From the NCBI GenBank assembly GCA_011523655.1, contig WTGH01000061.1, forward strand, positions 1 through 55,371: a stretch of DNA of 55,371 nucleotides, given 5' to 3'. The notes under the pieces are model-generated. The model worked only from the letters and a program-made list of their open reading frames with translations. It was not told where the DNA came from and ran no database searches. Within the stretch, counting starts at the first letter, position 1. Every line of letters begins with the position of its first letter. The position numbers and the translations under genes were made by a program. Origin of the DNA: Rhodospirillaceae bacterium. GTDB lineage: Bacteria > Pseudomonadota > Alphaproteobacteria > Bin65. Shown in pieces: positions 19,670 through 27,733 of this stretch.

Positions 19670-19722
19670 GAGCGATCTCCGTTAATGCGGCCTGGAACGA
19701 TCCTCCGGACCATCGCACAGGC

Positions 19723-20790
19723 CTATCCGCGATACACCAGCCGGATCTGCTGCTGCGTCCGTTCGAGGCGGACGCCCTTTGCCCACTGCGCCGAATAGGG
19801 CGTCGCCGGGCGGAAATCCGGGATGCGGAGCCACAGGCGCCACAGCACGCGCCTGCGTTCGGGCTCCGGCCAGTCCTCGAAGGCGGTCCGCGTGTGCAGC
19901 GCCGTGTAGTTGTTGAGGAACTGGATGTCGCCGCGCTCGAACCGCATCGCGGCGTGATGCTCTTCGGCGAGCGCTTCGACGACTTCGATGGCCTCGCGCT
20001 GCCGGGCCGTCATGTCCGGCGCGTCGGGCAGGGCATGGCCCTTGATCATGTGTTGCGGACCGAAGGCGGTACACAGTTTGCCGTCGAGGAAATTGAACGC
20101 CGGGCTCTCGTAGTACGGCAGCTCGCCGGCCTCCATCTCGCCGTGCTTGGTCCAGCAATAGGGCTGCGTCAGCGCCTCGAACAGGTCCGGGCGGCGGCGC
20201 AGCACCTCGTTGTACAGCCGGACCGAACTGACGATCTTCGACAGGCCGCCGGACTTCGCCGTGCGCAGGCACAGCAGGCCGACCGCGTCGGTCTGGTCGC
20301 AGTGGTAATCCATCGTCGCGCTGGTCTGGTAGCCGCGGTGCTGCGGATGGTCGTAGTCGCGCCCGGCGTCGAGCACATGGCCGATCATGTCGCCTTCGGG
20401 GTTGTTGGACTGGGCGGCGCCCATGTGCAGCCCCATCGCCCAGTAGACGACCGCGGTTTCCATGAGCGACAGGTCGTCAAGCGGCAGCCCGCGGTAGAGC
20501 GCAACGCCCGGACCGTCGCGCAGCAGGCCGAGCATGGCCTCGACCGTGCCGGCGAAGGGGCCGAGGTCAAAATCGCTGCGGCTCGCATCGAGCAACCGGT
20601 TCGGATCGCCCCCCAGCCGGGCGGCGGCGGCGCGCGCCATATCGACCAGATGGGCGCTCTCGGCGTCGGTCGCGTCGAGGCGCCAGTCGCTCCGGGCGGT
20701 CAGGTCCGCGCCGGTCCAGTCCGCCGGATCGGCGACGGGCCGGCCCGGAACGGCGGCGGGTCGCCCGCCGGCGGCGCTCGCTTCGTTCAT
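19723..20790 (-). CDS. TauD/TfdA-family Fe(II)/2-oxoglutarate dioxygenase
   Basis: The start MNEASAAGG has a GGAGG ribosome-binding site and follows a good promoter, so a 30-residue upstream extension is rejected. The 355 residues hold the HxD iron site H163/D165 (DYHCDQTDAVGLLCL), the distal ligand H299 with R301 (NYTALHTRTAFEDW) and the 2-oxoglutarate-binding arginine region RRRVLWRLWL. The surrounding motifs (AQSNNPEGDMIGHV, YHCDQTD) fit uncharacterised TauD/TfdA-like oxygenases. Such enzymes hydroxylate or cleave sulfonates, aryloxyacids, amino acids or betaines; the substrate is unknown. It is divergent from the HAD/transglutaminase/RdhA-like operon across a 113-base shared control region, so it may belong to the same pathway. 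Confidence 0.85.
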   Translation of the reverse strand: MNEASAAGGRPAAVPGRPVADPADWTGADLTARSDWRLDATDAESAHLVDMARAAAARLGGDPNRLLDASRSDFDLGPFAGTVEAMLGLLRDGPGVALYRGLPLDDLSLMETAVVYWAMGLHMGAAQSNNPEGDMIGHVLDAGRDYDHPQHRGYQTSATMDYHCDQTDAVGLLCLRTAKSGGLSKIVSSVRLYNEVLRRRPDLFEALTQPYCWTKHGEMEAGELPYYESPAFNFLDGKLCTAFGPQHMIKGHALPDAPDMTARQREAIEVVEALAEEHHAAMRFERGDIQFLNNYTALHTRTAFEDWPEPERRRVLWRLWLRIPDFRPATPYSAQWAKGVRLERTQQQIRLVYRG

Positions 20791-20818
20791 GCTGGTCCTC
20801 CGCAGATCGCCCGCAACC

Positions 20819-20847
20819 TCACTATCCCTATCGGAATTGGCTTGCAA
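20819..20847 (-). promoter_or_regulatory. promoter of the TauD-like gene
   Basis: Read on the minus strand, TTGCAA (20842-20847) and TAGTGA (20819-20824) are separated by 17 bases. They lie about 30 bases before the dioxygenase start, followed by a GGAGG ribosome-binding site. This fits a housekeeping-sigma promoter with the relaxed -10 seen at other genes here. Confidence 0.5.
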
Positions 20848-20903
20848 CGCCGCCCGCCGCGCGGCACATGCCCGGCGCATACCCCTTGCAGCGAGCCTCC
20901 GCC

Positions 20904-21629
20904 ATGCGCCTGACCGATTTCAAAGCCCTCACCTTCGATTGCTACGGCACCCTGATCGACTGGGAGACCGGCATGATCGCCGCCCTCGAACCGCTGACCG
21001 GCCGGGCCGACCGGGCGCTGAGCCGGAACGAGATTCTGGAGGCGCACGCCTTCCAGGAAGCGACGGCCCAGCGGATCAGCCCGGCCAAACCCTACCCGGA
21101 GCTGCTCGCCGTGGTTTACAAGCGCCTCGCCGAGGAATGGGGCGTCCCGGCGAAATGGGAGGAGTGTCTCGCCTACGGCGCGTCCGTAAAGGACTGGCCG
21201 GCTTTCGACGACAGCGCGGAATCGCTGCAGTATCTGAAGCAGCAATACAAATTGATTGTCCTGTCGAACGTCGACAACGCCAGCTTCGCCCACTCCAACC
21301 GCAAGCTGGAGGTCGAATTCGACGCCATCTACACCGCCGCCGACATCGGCTCCTACAAGCCGGCGCCGCGCAATTTCGAATACATGCTCGAACAGCTCGC
21401 CCGCAGCGGCATCGGCAAGACCGACATCCTCCACACCGCGGAGAGCCTGTTCCACGATCACGGGCCGGCCAACGATTTCGGCCTCGCCAACTGCTGGATC
21501 TACCGCCGCCACGGCGACGCCGGCGCCGGCGCGACCATGCCGCTCGCCGAACGGCCGCGCACCGACTTCATGTTCCACTCCCTGGCCGATTTCGTCGCGG
21601 CCCACAAGGCGGAACTGGCAGCAGCATAG
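20904..21629 (+). CDS. HAD hydrolase, haloacid dehalogenase type II family
   Basis: The protein starts MRLTDFKALTFDCYGTLIDW, with catalytic D12 in the DxxGT motif. It continues with IVLSNVDNASF (motif II Ser), SYKPAPRNF (motif III Lys) and ESLFHDHGPANDFG (motif IV acidic region). At 241 residues it fits L-2-haloacid dehalogenase-like HAD proteins, which displace halide from 2-haloacids through an aspartyl-ester intermediate. Many members of this subfamily act instead on phosphate esters or unknown substrates, so dehalogenation is not proven. It is the first gene of a five-gene run and is divergent from the TauD-like gene. A start 12 codons upstream is possible but has a non-conserved extension. 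Confidence 0.83.
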   Translation: MRLTDFKALTFDCYGTLIDWETGMIAALEPLTGRADRALSRNEILEAHAFQEATAQRISPAKPYPELLAVVYKRLAEEWGVPAKWEECLAYGASVKDWPAFDDSAESLQYLKQQYKLIVLSNVDNASFAHSNRKLEVEFDAIYTAADIGSYKPAPRNFEYMLEQLARSGIGKTDILHTAESLFHDHGPANDFGLANCWIYRRHGDAGAGATMPLAERPRTDFMFHSLADFVAAHKAELAAA

Positions 21630-21648
21630 CGCCGCGCCGCTGTTTCGT

Positions 21649-21676
21649 TTGACGCGCCGGGACGAGGCGTTAGGTT
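21649..21676 (+). promoter_or_regulatory. possible internal promoter before the transglutaminase-like gene
   Basis: TTGACG at 21649-21654 and TAGGTT at 21671-21676 are spaced by 16 bases, 31 bases before the GTG start. The 78-base gap after the HAD gene is the only sizeable gap in the operon, so the four following genes may have their own start site. Confidence 0.45.
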
Positions 21677-21707
21677 TCCCCTACTTCGATAAAGGGGGAG
21701 CGACGGC

Positions 21708-22472
21708 GTGACGGAACCGCTGATCTTCGAGAAGGAACCGCAGGACGGCGTGCCGCTGGCCGACGCGGAGCCGCCGGCCTTTCTGGCGCCGACCTGGTAT
21801 ATGGATTTCGACGAGCCGGACGTGCAGGACTATGCCGAGCGCAATGCCGGCGACGCCGAGAGCGACCTCGGCAAGGCGGTCAACCTGTTCTACGCCATCC
21901 GGGACGATTTCCTCTATTCGCCCTACTCCATCCCGATCGACCGGGCGGAATACAAGGCGAGCGCCCTGATCCGGCGCGGCAGCGGCTGGTGCGTGCAGAA
22001 GTCCCTGGCGATGGTGGCCTGCTGCCGCCATCTCGGCATCCCGGCCCGGGTCGGCTATGCGGACGTCAAGAACCACCTGACGACGCCCAAGCTGCGCGAC
22101 GCCATGGGCACCGACATCTTCTCGTACCACGGCTATGCCGATATCTGGCTGGAGGGACAGTGGGTGAAAGCGACGCCGGTGTTCAACCGCACCCTGTGCG
22201 AGAAGGCGCGGGTCAAGCCGCAGGAGTTCGACGGCCGGGGAGACGCCCTGTTTCAGGAATACGACGCCGCCGGCCGCCGCCACATGGAATATCTCCAGGA
22301 TCGGGGTATTTACAGCGACATTCCCTTCCACGAAATCATGACCGACTTCGCCTGGCGCTATCCGAAATACAAGGAGGAGCAGTGGAATCTCGGCGGCGCC
22401 GATCCCGAAAGCTTCGCCGACGACGCCGCGGGCCACGCCCAGCCGGAGACCGGCGCCGGAAAAGCGGCCTGA
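21708..22472 (+). CDS. transglutaminase-like cysteine protease-fold protein
   Basis: The GTG start is preceded by AAAGGGGGAG. The 254 residues have the transglutaminase core: C95 in RRGSGWCVQKSLAMVACCRH and H141 in SYHGYADIWLEGQWV, with N160 (ATPVFN) where the third catalytic residue, commonly Asp, is expected. LGIPARVGYADVKNHL is the usual spacing region. Bacterial members act as proteases, amidases or peptide-modifying enzymes. There is no signal peptide, so it should be cytoplasmic. Only 2 bases separate it from the first Fe-S protein gene, implying tight co-expression. Its role with the Fe-S pair is unknown; modifying or unmasking a substrate by amide chemistry is a guess. Confidence 0.82.
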   Translation: MTEPLIFEKEPQDGVPLADAEPPAFLAPTWYMDFDEPDVQDYAERNAGDAESDLGKAVNLFYAIRDDFLYSPYSIPIDRAEYKASALIRRGSGWCVQKSLAMVACCRHLGIPARVGYADVKNHLTTPKLRDAMGTDIFSYHGYADIWLEGQWVKATPVFNRTLCEKARVKPQEFDGRGDALFQEYDAAGRRHMEYLQDRGIYSDIPFHEIMTDFAWRYPKYKEEQWNLGGADPESFADDAAGHAQPETGAGKAA

Positions 22473-22474
22473 GA

Positions 22475-23524
22475 ATGCCGGACGGCGCCGCTGCTCCGGA
22501 AATGACGGCCGAACGGGTCAAGGCCCTCGCCGCGGGCCTGGGCGCCGACCTTGTCGGCATCGCCAGCGCCGAAACGCTCAACGCCTTCCCGCCCGACCCG
22601 CGCTGGCCCCAGACGCCGGATCGGGTCTCGCCCCACGTCAAATCCGTGGTCGCCATCGTCCAGCATATCCCGGTCGCCGCCTTCCGGGCCAAGACCAACA
22701 TCGCGGTGCAGTATATCGACATGCTGGTGTTGCGCCGGATGGACCGAATCGCCTTCCGGATCGCCGAGGCGCTGGAGGACGCCGGCCATCCCTCCTTCGT
22801 CACGGCGGCGCAGGAGACCGACTGGAACCTCAAGCGCGCCAGCTACGGCCGGCTCTCGACCCGCCATCTCGGCATCGAGGCCGGGCTCGGCACGTTCGGG
22901 CTCGAGGTCAACATCCTTACGCCGGAATACGGGCCGCGGGTCTATCTCACCGGGATTCTCACCGAGGCCGAACTGGAGCCGGACGAGATCCTGACCGAGC
23001 AGGTCTGCATCGGCGAAAGCTGCTCGCGCTGCCTCTATTCCTGCCCGTCCGACGCGGTGCGCCATTTCGGCATCGACAAGCGCGAGTGCGCGACCGAGGC
23101 CCAGGAATTCGGCTACGCCCAGATCACCGGCTTCTTCGACCGCTATATCGGCCTCGACCGGGACCGGAAGCGCGATTTCAACAAGAGCCGCGGCGTGTTC
23201 GGCTTCTGGCAGGGGCTGCTGCGGGTCGTCGGCTCGTTCGGCGACTGCCCGCGCTGCCTGGCGGTCTGCCCGGTCGGCAACGACTATCACGCCTATCTCG
23301 CCGACGTGCAGAAGTTCATCCCGGAGAAGACGCCGCAAAAGGTCGAAAAGGCCAAGGCGTTCAAGCAGGCGCGCAAGGACGGCGCCGAGATCGACGGGCT
23401 TAACGACTGGAACGAACGCTGGGTCGGACCGGAGGGCTACAAGGGCATGGTCGCGCGCCAGGTCCAGGCGTTCAAGAAAGCCCAGCGCGAGCGCGAGGCG
23501 GCGGCTGCCGGGGCGGAGGACTGA
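22475..23524 (+). CDS. cobalamin-reductase-like double [4Fe-4S] protein A (QueG/RdhA superfamily)
   Basis: The 349 residues begin with the QueG-like AERVKALAAGLGADLVGIAS. They contain GIEAGLGTFGLEVNILTPEY followed by GPRVYLTGILTEAELEPDE, the segment shared by epoxyqueuosine reductases and reductive dehalogenases (cf. AGLG..G..ITPE.GPR). Iron-sulfur ligands are C178, C183, C186, C190 (Cx4Cx2Cx3CP), C205, and C258, C261, C265 (Cx2Cx3CP). There is no Tat signal and no HEAT-repeat domain, so it is neither a typical respiratory RdhA nor a long-form QueG. It is likely a cytoplasmic corrinoid or low-potential redox enzyme acting with its tandem paralogue. The substrate is unknown. A start at 22502 is an alternative. 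Confidence 0.78.
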   Translation: MPDGAAAPEMTAERVKALAAGLGADLVGIASAETLNAFPPDPRWPQTPDRVSPHVKSVVAIVQHIPVAAFRAKTNIAVQYIDMLVLRRMDRIAFRIAEALEDAGHPSFVTAAQETDWNLKRASYGRLSTRHLGIEAGLGTFGLEVNILTPEYGPRVYLTGILTEAELEPDEILTEQVCIGESCSRCLYSCPSDAVRHFGIDKRECATEAQEFGYAQITGFFDRYIGLDRDRKRDFNKSRGVFGFWQGLLRVVGSFGDCPRCLAVCPVGNDYHAYLADVQKFIPEKTPQKVEKAKAFKQARKDGAEIDGLNDWNERWVGPEGYKGMVARQVQAFKKAQREREAAAAGAED

Positions 23525-23528
23525 CCTC

Positions 23529-24515
23529 GTGGCGGTATCCGTTTTCCAGGAGTCCCTGACCGCCGCCGACATCAAGGCGAAGGCACGCGATCTGGGCGCC
23601 GACCTGGTCGGCATCGCCGACAGCTCCGAGATCAACGCCAACCCGCCCGATCCGGACGATCCGAGAATTCCGGCCAATATTTCGGATTACGATGCCGACC
23701 GGGTCATCGTGCTGGCCAAACGGCTGTCGGCCGGCGTGACGCGGATTCCGCGCTGGGACGAGCGGCACAAATACTACAATGACGAGCTGACCATGACGAC
23801 GCTCGAGGAGATCGCCCTCGAGCTGGTGCTGTGGCTCGAAGCCAAAGGCTGGCCGGCCCTGATCGTGCCGCCGACCCATGTCGACCCCTGGCGCTACCGC
23901 GGCGATCCTGACGAGCCGATGAAGCCGCTGCTCTCCCTCGACCATTGCGCCGTCGAGGCCGGGCTGGGCACGCTCGGCCTCAACCTGCAGCTGCTGACGC
24001 CGGAGTACGGCCCGCGGGTCATGCTCGCCGGCGTCCTGTGCTCGGCGCCGGTCGCGTGCGACGATCGGATGGAAACCGCTCTGTGCATGGGGCCGGAATG
24101 CGGGCGATGCCTGCGCACCTGCCCGGGCGACGTCGTCGGCCACTGGACGCGTGACTGGGCCGGCTGCGACAAGTTCCGCGCGCCGCACGGCTTCCATCAC
24201 CTCACCGACTTCATGGACCGGATGCTCGACGCCGAACCGGCGCAGCAGAAGTCCATGCTGCGCTCGGAGGAAACCTTCGACCTGTGGCAGTCGATCCTGC
24301 GCGGCGCAGGCGCGATCACCGGCTGCCGCCGCTGCCAGGACGTCTGCCCGGTCGGCGCGGATTTCGAGCGCATGATCGGCGATTCGCTCGACGACATGCC
24401 GGAGGACAGCGAAGAAAAGCGGGCGCGGCTCGCCGGCTATGCGGAAACCGAAGCGGCCGGGGCGATGCCGGAAGGCTACGACGCGCAGAAACGCTGGATC
24501 GGCCGGTTCGCATGA
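23529..24515 (+). CDS. cobalamin-reductase-like double [4Fe-4S] protein B (paralogue of A)
   Basis: The GTG start lies 4 bases after the stop of paralogue A and has GGAGG 10 bases upstream. The 328 residues share the N-terminus IKAKARDLGADLVGIADSSE and the block AVEAGLGTLGLNLQLLTPEY-GPRVMLAGVL with A. Cysteines C186, C191, C194, C198, C213, C266, C269 and C273 match those of A with a constant offset of 8, so both clusters are conserved in exact register. Sequence between these blocks is divergent, which suggests a heterodimer or a catalytic/electron-transfer pair rather than a recent duplication. The stop overlaps the next start (ATGA). QueG-like tRNA modification is less likely because two diverged copies sit in a catabolic-looking operon. 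Confidence 0.78.
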   Translation: MAVSVFQESLTAADIKAKARDLGADLVGIADSSEINANPPDPDDPRIPANISDYDADRVIVLAKRLSAGVTRIPRWDERHKYYNDELTMTTLEEIALELVLWLEAKGWPALIVPPTHVDPWRYRGDPDEPMKPLLSLDHCAVEAGLGTLGLNLQLLTPEYGPRVMLAGVLCSAPVACDDRMETALCMGPECGRCLRTCPGDVVGHWTRDWAGCDKFRAPHGFHHLTDFMDRMLDAEPAQQKSMLRSEETFDLWQSILRGAGAITGCRRCQDVCPVGADFERMIGDSLDDMPEDSEEKRARLAGYAETEAAGAMPEGYDAQKRWIGRFA

Positions 24516-25801
24516 CCCTTGCGTTCCCGAAGTCCCAGGCCGAAATCGACGCCATCCGGCGGGAGCGGATGCGCGCCGCCGCCGAGGCCGCGCTCCGCGC
24601 GCCGCTTCATCGCAAACGCCTGCCGGCAGACCTCGACCTCGACCGCATCCACGAGCCGGACGAATGGCGGCGCATCCCGATCCTCGACAAGGAGGAGCTG
24701 CGCGCCCTGTCGCCGCGCGAATTCATGACCGATTTCAACATCGCGCCGCGCGCGGACATCGAGGAATACTGGCGCTCCGGCGGCTCGACCGGCAAGCCGC
24801 TGTTCTATCCGCGCACCTTCCGGGACATGGAGTTCATGTTCGAGGGCTTCCGGCGCGGCATCGGTCTCGCCGGCGTGCGTGCGGGCGACACGGCGCACAT
24901 CTCCTATCCGCTCGGCATCCATCCGGTCGGCCATGTCAGCGCCCGGGTCTGCCAGCAGATGGGCGTCGGGGTGAACTGGGCCGGCGCCGGCGCCAACACG
25001 CCCTCGGCGGTCCAGGTCGAGCTGATCGACCAGATGCAGCCGACGGTCTGGATGGGCATGCCCGGCTATGCGCTGCACCTGGCGAACCTCGCCGAGGCCG
25101 CCGGCTTCGACCTGAAAAATTCCTCGGTCACGAAAATCCTGTGCTGCGCCGAGCCGCTTTCCGCCGCCAAGCGGGCGAAGATCGAGAGCATGTGGGGCGC
25201 CACCGTCTTCGACGGCTTCGGCATGACCGAGATGTGCATGATGGGCGCGGAAGACGACATGCACGACGGCTTCCGCATGTGGACCGACATGTTCCACCTC
25301 GAGGTGCTGGACCCGGAGAGCCATCAGCCGGTCGGCCCCGGCGAGGAAGGCGTGCTGGTTTCGACCGCGCTGTGGAACGTCAACGCCACGCCCTTCATCC
25401 GCTGGAATTCCGGCGACCTCGTGGTCTGGCGCTCGACGGAAGCGGAGGGCGACGGCTACCGCATCTTCCCGCGCCTGAAGCACGCCCACCGCACGGCCGG
25501 CTTCTTCAAGGTCCGCGGCGTCAACGTCACCCACGGGGATTTCGAGGATTTCATGTTCGCGATGGCCGGCGTGCAGGACTTCAAGTGCGAGGCGCTGGCC
25601 GGCCCCGACGCGCTCGACGTGCTGCGCGTCTCCTACGAGGCCCGGAAGGAGGCGGACGCAGACGCGCTGGCCGCCCAACTGTCCGAGAAGATCCGCACCG
25701 TCTTCGAACTGCGCCCCGAACTGGTGCAACTCGACCTCGGCACGCTGGCCCGGGAATTCGAAGGCGCCGTGAAAGCGCCACGGTTTCAGGATAACCGGTA
25801 G
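24512..25801 (+). CDS. PaaK-like phenylacetate-CoA ligase family protein
   Basis: The 429 residues begin MTLAFPKSQAEIDAIRRERM and carry the AMP-binding P-loop YWRSGGSTGKPLFYPRT, LCCAEPLSAAKRAKIESMWG, the adenylate motif DGFGMTEM and the hinge-region FFKVRGVNVTHGDFED. This fits the compact phenylacetate-CoA ligase family, which activates aryl or other carboxylic acids to CoA thioesters. The start overlaps the preceding stop by 4 bases, so it is translationally coupled to the Fe-S pair. In the operon it may activate the substrate before reductive chemistry, or activate a product. It differs clearly from the benzoate-CoA-ligase-like enzyme at 1040. The substrate is not predictable. Confidence 0.83.
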   Translation: MTLAFPKSQAEIDAIRRERMRAAAEAALRAPLHRKRLPADLDLDRIHEPDEWRRIPILDKEELRALSPREFMTDFNIAPRADIEEYWRSGGSTGKPLFYPRTFRDMEFMFEGFRRGIGLAGVRAGDTAHISYPLGIHPVGHVSARVCQQMGVGVNWAGAGANTPSAVQVELIDQMQPTVWMGMPGYALHLANLAEAAGFDLKNSSVTKILCCAEPLSAAKRAKIESMWGATVFDGFGMTEMCMMGAEDDMHDGFRMWTDMFHLEVLDPESHQPVGPGEEGVLVSTALWNVNATPFIRWNSGDLVVWRSTEAEGDGYRIFPRLKHAHRTAGFFKVRGVNVTHGDFEDFMFAMAGVQDFKCEALAGPDALDVLRVSYEARKEADADALAAQLSEKIRTVFELRPELVQLDLGTLAREFEGAVKAPRFQDNR

Positions 25802-25850
25802 GCGGCGACCCCGCCCTCCCCCGTCGCTACGACCGGGACCATTCCCCACC

Positions 25851-25897
25851 CGTCATTTCGACCGAAGCGGCGAAGCCGCGTAGTGGAGAAATGACGG
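25851..25897. repeat. short copy of the CGTCATTTCGACCG palindrome family
   Basis: CGTCATTTC at the left pairs with GAAATGACG at the right across a 47-base element containing AAGCGGCGAAGCCGCG, itself a small hairpin. It lies between the convergent PaaK-like ligase and recJ and could act as a terminator for both. Confidence 0.8.
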
Positions 25898-25907
25898 ATC
25901 AGGGCGG

Positions 25908-27710
25908 CTATCCGCTGGCCGCCGCCCCGTCGTCGATCAGGAACTGGACGTCCTCGCGGCCCTTCCAGTCGTCGGCGCGCAGCTTGCCGGCGAGGGTCAG
26001 GGCGCCGCCGCCGGCCTTGAGCAGCGCGTCGCCGAGCGGCTCGCCGAGGCTGCGGAAGGCGATGGCCTTGAGCCGCCCGCCCTGGGCATCCGCGAGGAAA
26101 CAGCGGACATGGTTGTCGCCGACGACATCGGCCTTCGCAATCCGCGCGCCGGACAGCGCGAAGCGGGGCTCCGGGTTGCCCGCGCCGAACGGCCCGACCC
26201 GGTCGATCTGCTCCTGGAGCGCGCGGGTGGCCGCGGACGGCGTCAGCACCGCGTCGATCCCCAGCGTGCGCACCGCGCCGGCCGTCGCGACCGCGCGCTC
26301 GACCCGTTCGCACAAGAAGCCGTGCAGCGCCTCGACCTTGCCCGCTTCGACGGTGAGGCCGGCCGCCATCCTGTGGCCGCCGCCGTTCACCAGCAGACCG
26401 GCCTGGCGCGCGGCGATCACGGCGGCGCCAAGGTCGACCCCGGCGATCGAGCGGCAGGAGCCCTTGCCGGCCGCGCCGTCCAGCGCGACCACGCAGGCCG
26501 GCCGGTTCACCCGCTCGACGATCCGCGACGCCACGATGCCGATCACGCCGGGATGCCAGCCCTCGCCCGCGACCAGGACGAGCGGCTGCCCTTCGGCCGC
26601 CTGCGCCTCGGCGTCGCCCAGCGCCGCAGCGAGCACGGCCTTTTCGATGTCTCTCCGCTCGGTGTTGAACCTGTCGAGCTCTTCGGCGAGCCGCCGGGCC
26701 TCGGCCGGATCGTCGGTGGTCAGCAGCCGGGCGCCAAGATCGGCCCGCCCGATCCGGCCGCCGGCGTTGACCCGGGGCCCGAGCAGGAATCCGGCGTGAT
26801 AGGCGCCGGGCGCGCTCGCCATCCGCGCCACGTCGGCCAGTGCCCGCAATCCGAGGTTGCGCCGCCGGGCCATGACCTTCAGCCCCTGCGCGACCAGCAC
26901 CCGGTTCAGGCCCCGCAGCGGCACGACATCGCAGACCGTGCCCAGCGCAACCAGATCGAGCAGCCCGATCAGGTCGGGTTCCGGCTGCCCCTCGAACCGG
27001 CCGCGTTCGCGCAGCGCGCGGTTGAGCGCGACCAGCAGCAGGAAGGTCACGCCGACCGCGGCGAGCGCCGTGTGCGGGCTGTCCTCGTCCAGCCGGTTCG
27101 GGTTGACGACCGCGACCGCCGGCGGCAGCGCCGGCTCGGCGACATGATGGTCGAGCACGACGACGTCTAGGCCGGCGGACTGCGCCGCCGCCAGCGGCTC
27201 GTGGGCGGAAATCCCGCAATCGACCGTAAGGACCAGGCGGATGCCCTCGCCGTGCAGGCGCAGCAGGGCATCGGCATTCGGCCCGTAGCCCTCGGCGATC
27301 CGGTCCGGCACATAGAGGCGCAGGGGCCGGCCGAGTTCGGCGAAATACCGGTGCAGGAGCGCCGCCGAGGTCGCGCCGTCGACATCGTAGTCGCCGAACA
27401 CGGCCGTCGGCTCCCTGTTTTCCAGGGCGGTAACGATCCGCTCGACCGCGGCGTCCATGTCCCGGAGGTGCGACGGGTCCGGCAGCGCGGCCTTCAGGCT
27501 GGGCTCGAGAAAATCCCCGGCCGTCTCCGGCGTCACGCCGCGGTTCGCCAGCAACCGCCCGACGATCTCCGGCAGATCGAGACGCTGGGCCAGCGCCATG
27601 CCCAGGCGTTCGTCGGCTTCCGGGGTCGAACCCGTGCGCGTCTGCCAGCGCCGGCCGCCGAGCGACCGTTCGATGCCCAGGACCGCCGGTTGAGGGGCGC
27701 CGTCAGGCAT
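25908..27710 (-). CDS. recJ: single-stranded-DNA-specific exonuclease RecJ
   Basis: The 600-residue DHH-family 5'-3' exonuclease acts in recombination and mismatch repair. It shows the manganese-binding motifs GDYDVDGATSAALLHRY (DYDVDG at 107-112), VDCGIS (163-168) and the DHH at 187-189 (VVLDHHVAEP). NPNRLDEDSPH is motif IV, GPRVNAGGRIG the mid-region, and GEGWHPGVIGIVASRIVE with the GGGHRMAAGLT motif mark the DHHA1 domain. A C-terminal OB-like domain follows. Length is normal for the family. It is last in the minus-strand run after hom and glpX, 23 bases from glpX, a gene order often seen in alphaproteobacteria. Confidence 0.96.
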   Translation of the reverse strand: MPDGAPQPAVLGIERSLGGRRWQTRTGSTPEADERLGMALAQRLDLPEIVGRLLANRGVTPETAGDFLEPSLKAALPDPSHLRDMDAAVERIVTALENREPTAVFGDYDVDGATSAALLHRYFAELGRPLRLYVPDRIAEGYGPNADALLRLHGEGIRLVLTVDCGISAHEPLAAAQSAGLDVVVLDHHVAEPALPPAVAVVNPNRLDEDSPHTALAAVGVTFLLLVALNRALRERGRFEGQPEPDLIGLLDLVALGTVCDVVPLRGLNRVLVAQGLKVMARRRNLGLRALADVARMASAPGAYHAGFLLGPRVNAGGRIGRADLGARLLTTDDPAEARRLAEELDRFNTERRDIEKAVLAAALGDAEAQAAEGQPLVLVAGEGWHPGVIGIVASRIVERVNRPACVVALDGAAGKGSCRSIAGVDLGAAVIAARQAGLLVNGGGHRMAAGLTVEAGKVEALHGFLCERVERAVATAGAVRTLGIDAVLTPSAATRALQEQIDRVGPFGAGNPEPRFALSGARIAKADVVGDNHVRCFLADAQGGRLKAIAFRSLGEPLGDALLKAGGGALTLAGKLRADDWKGREDVQFLIDDGAAASG

Positions 27711-27733
27711 GGACGGCGATTTCGCCTTCGGGT

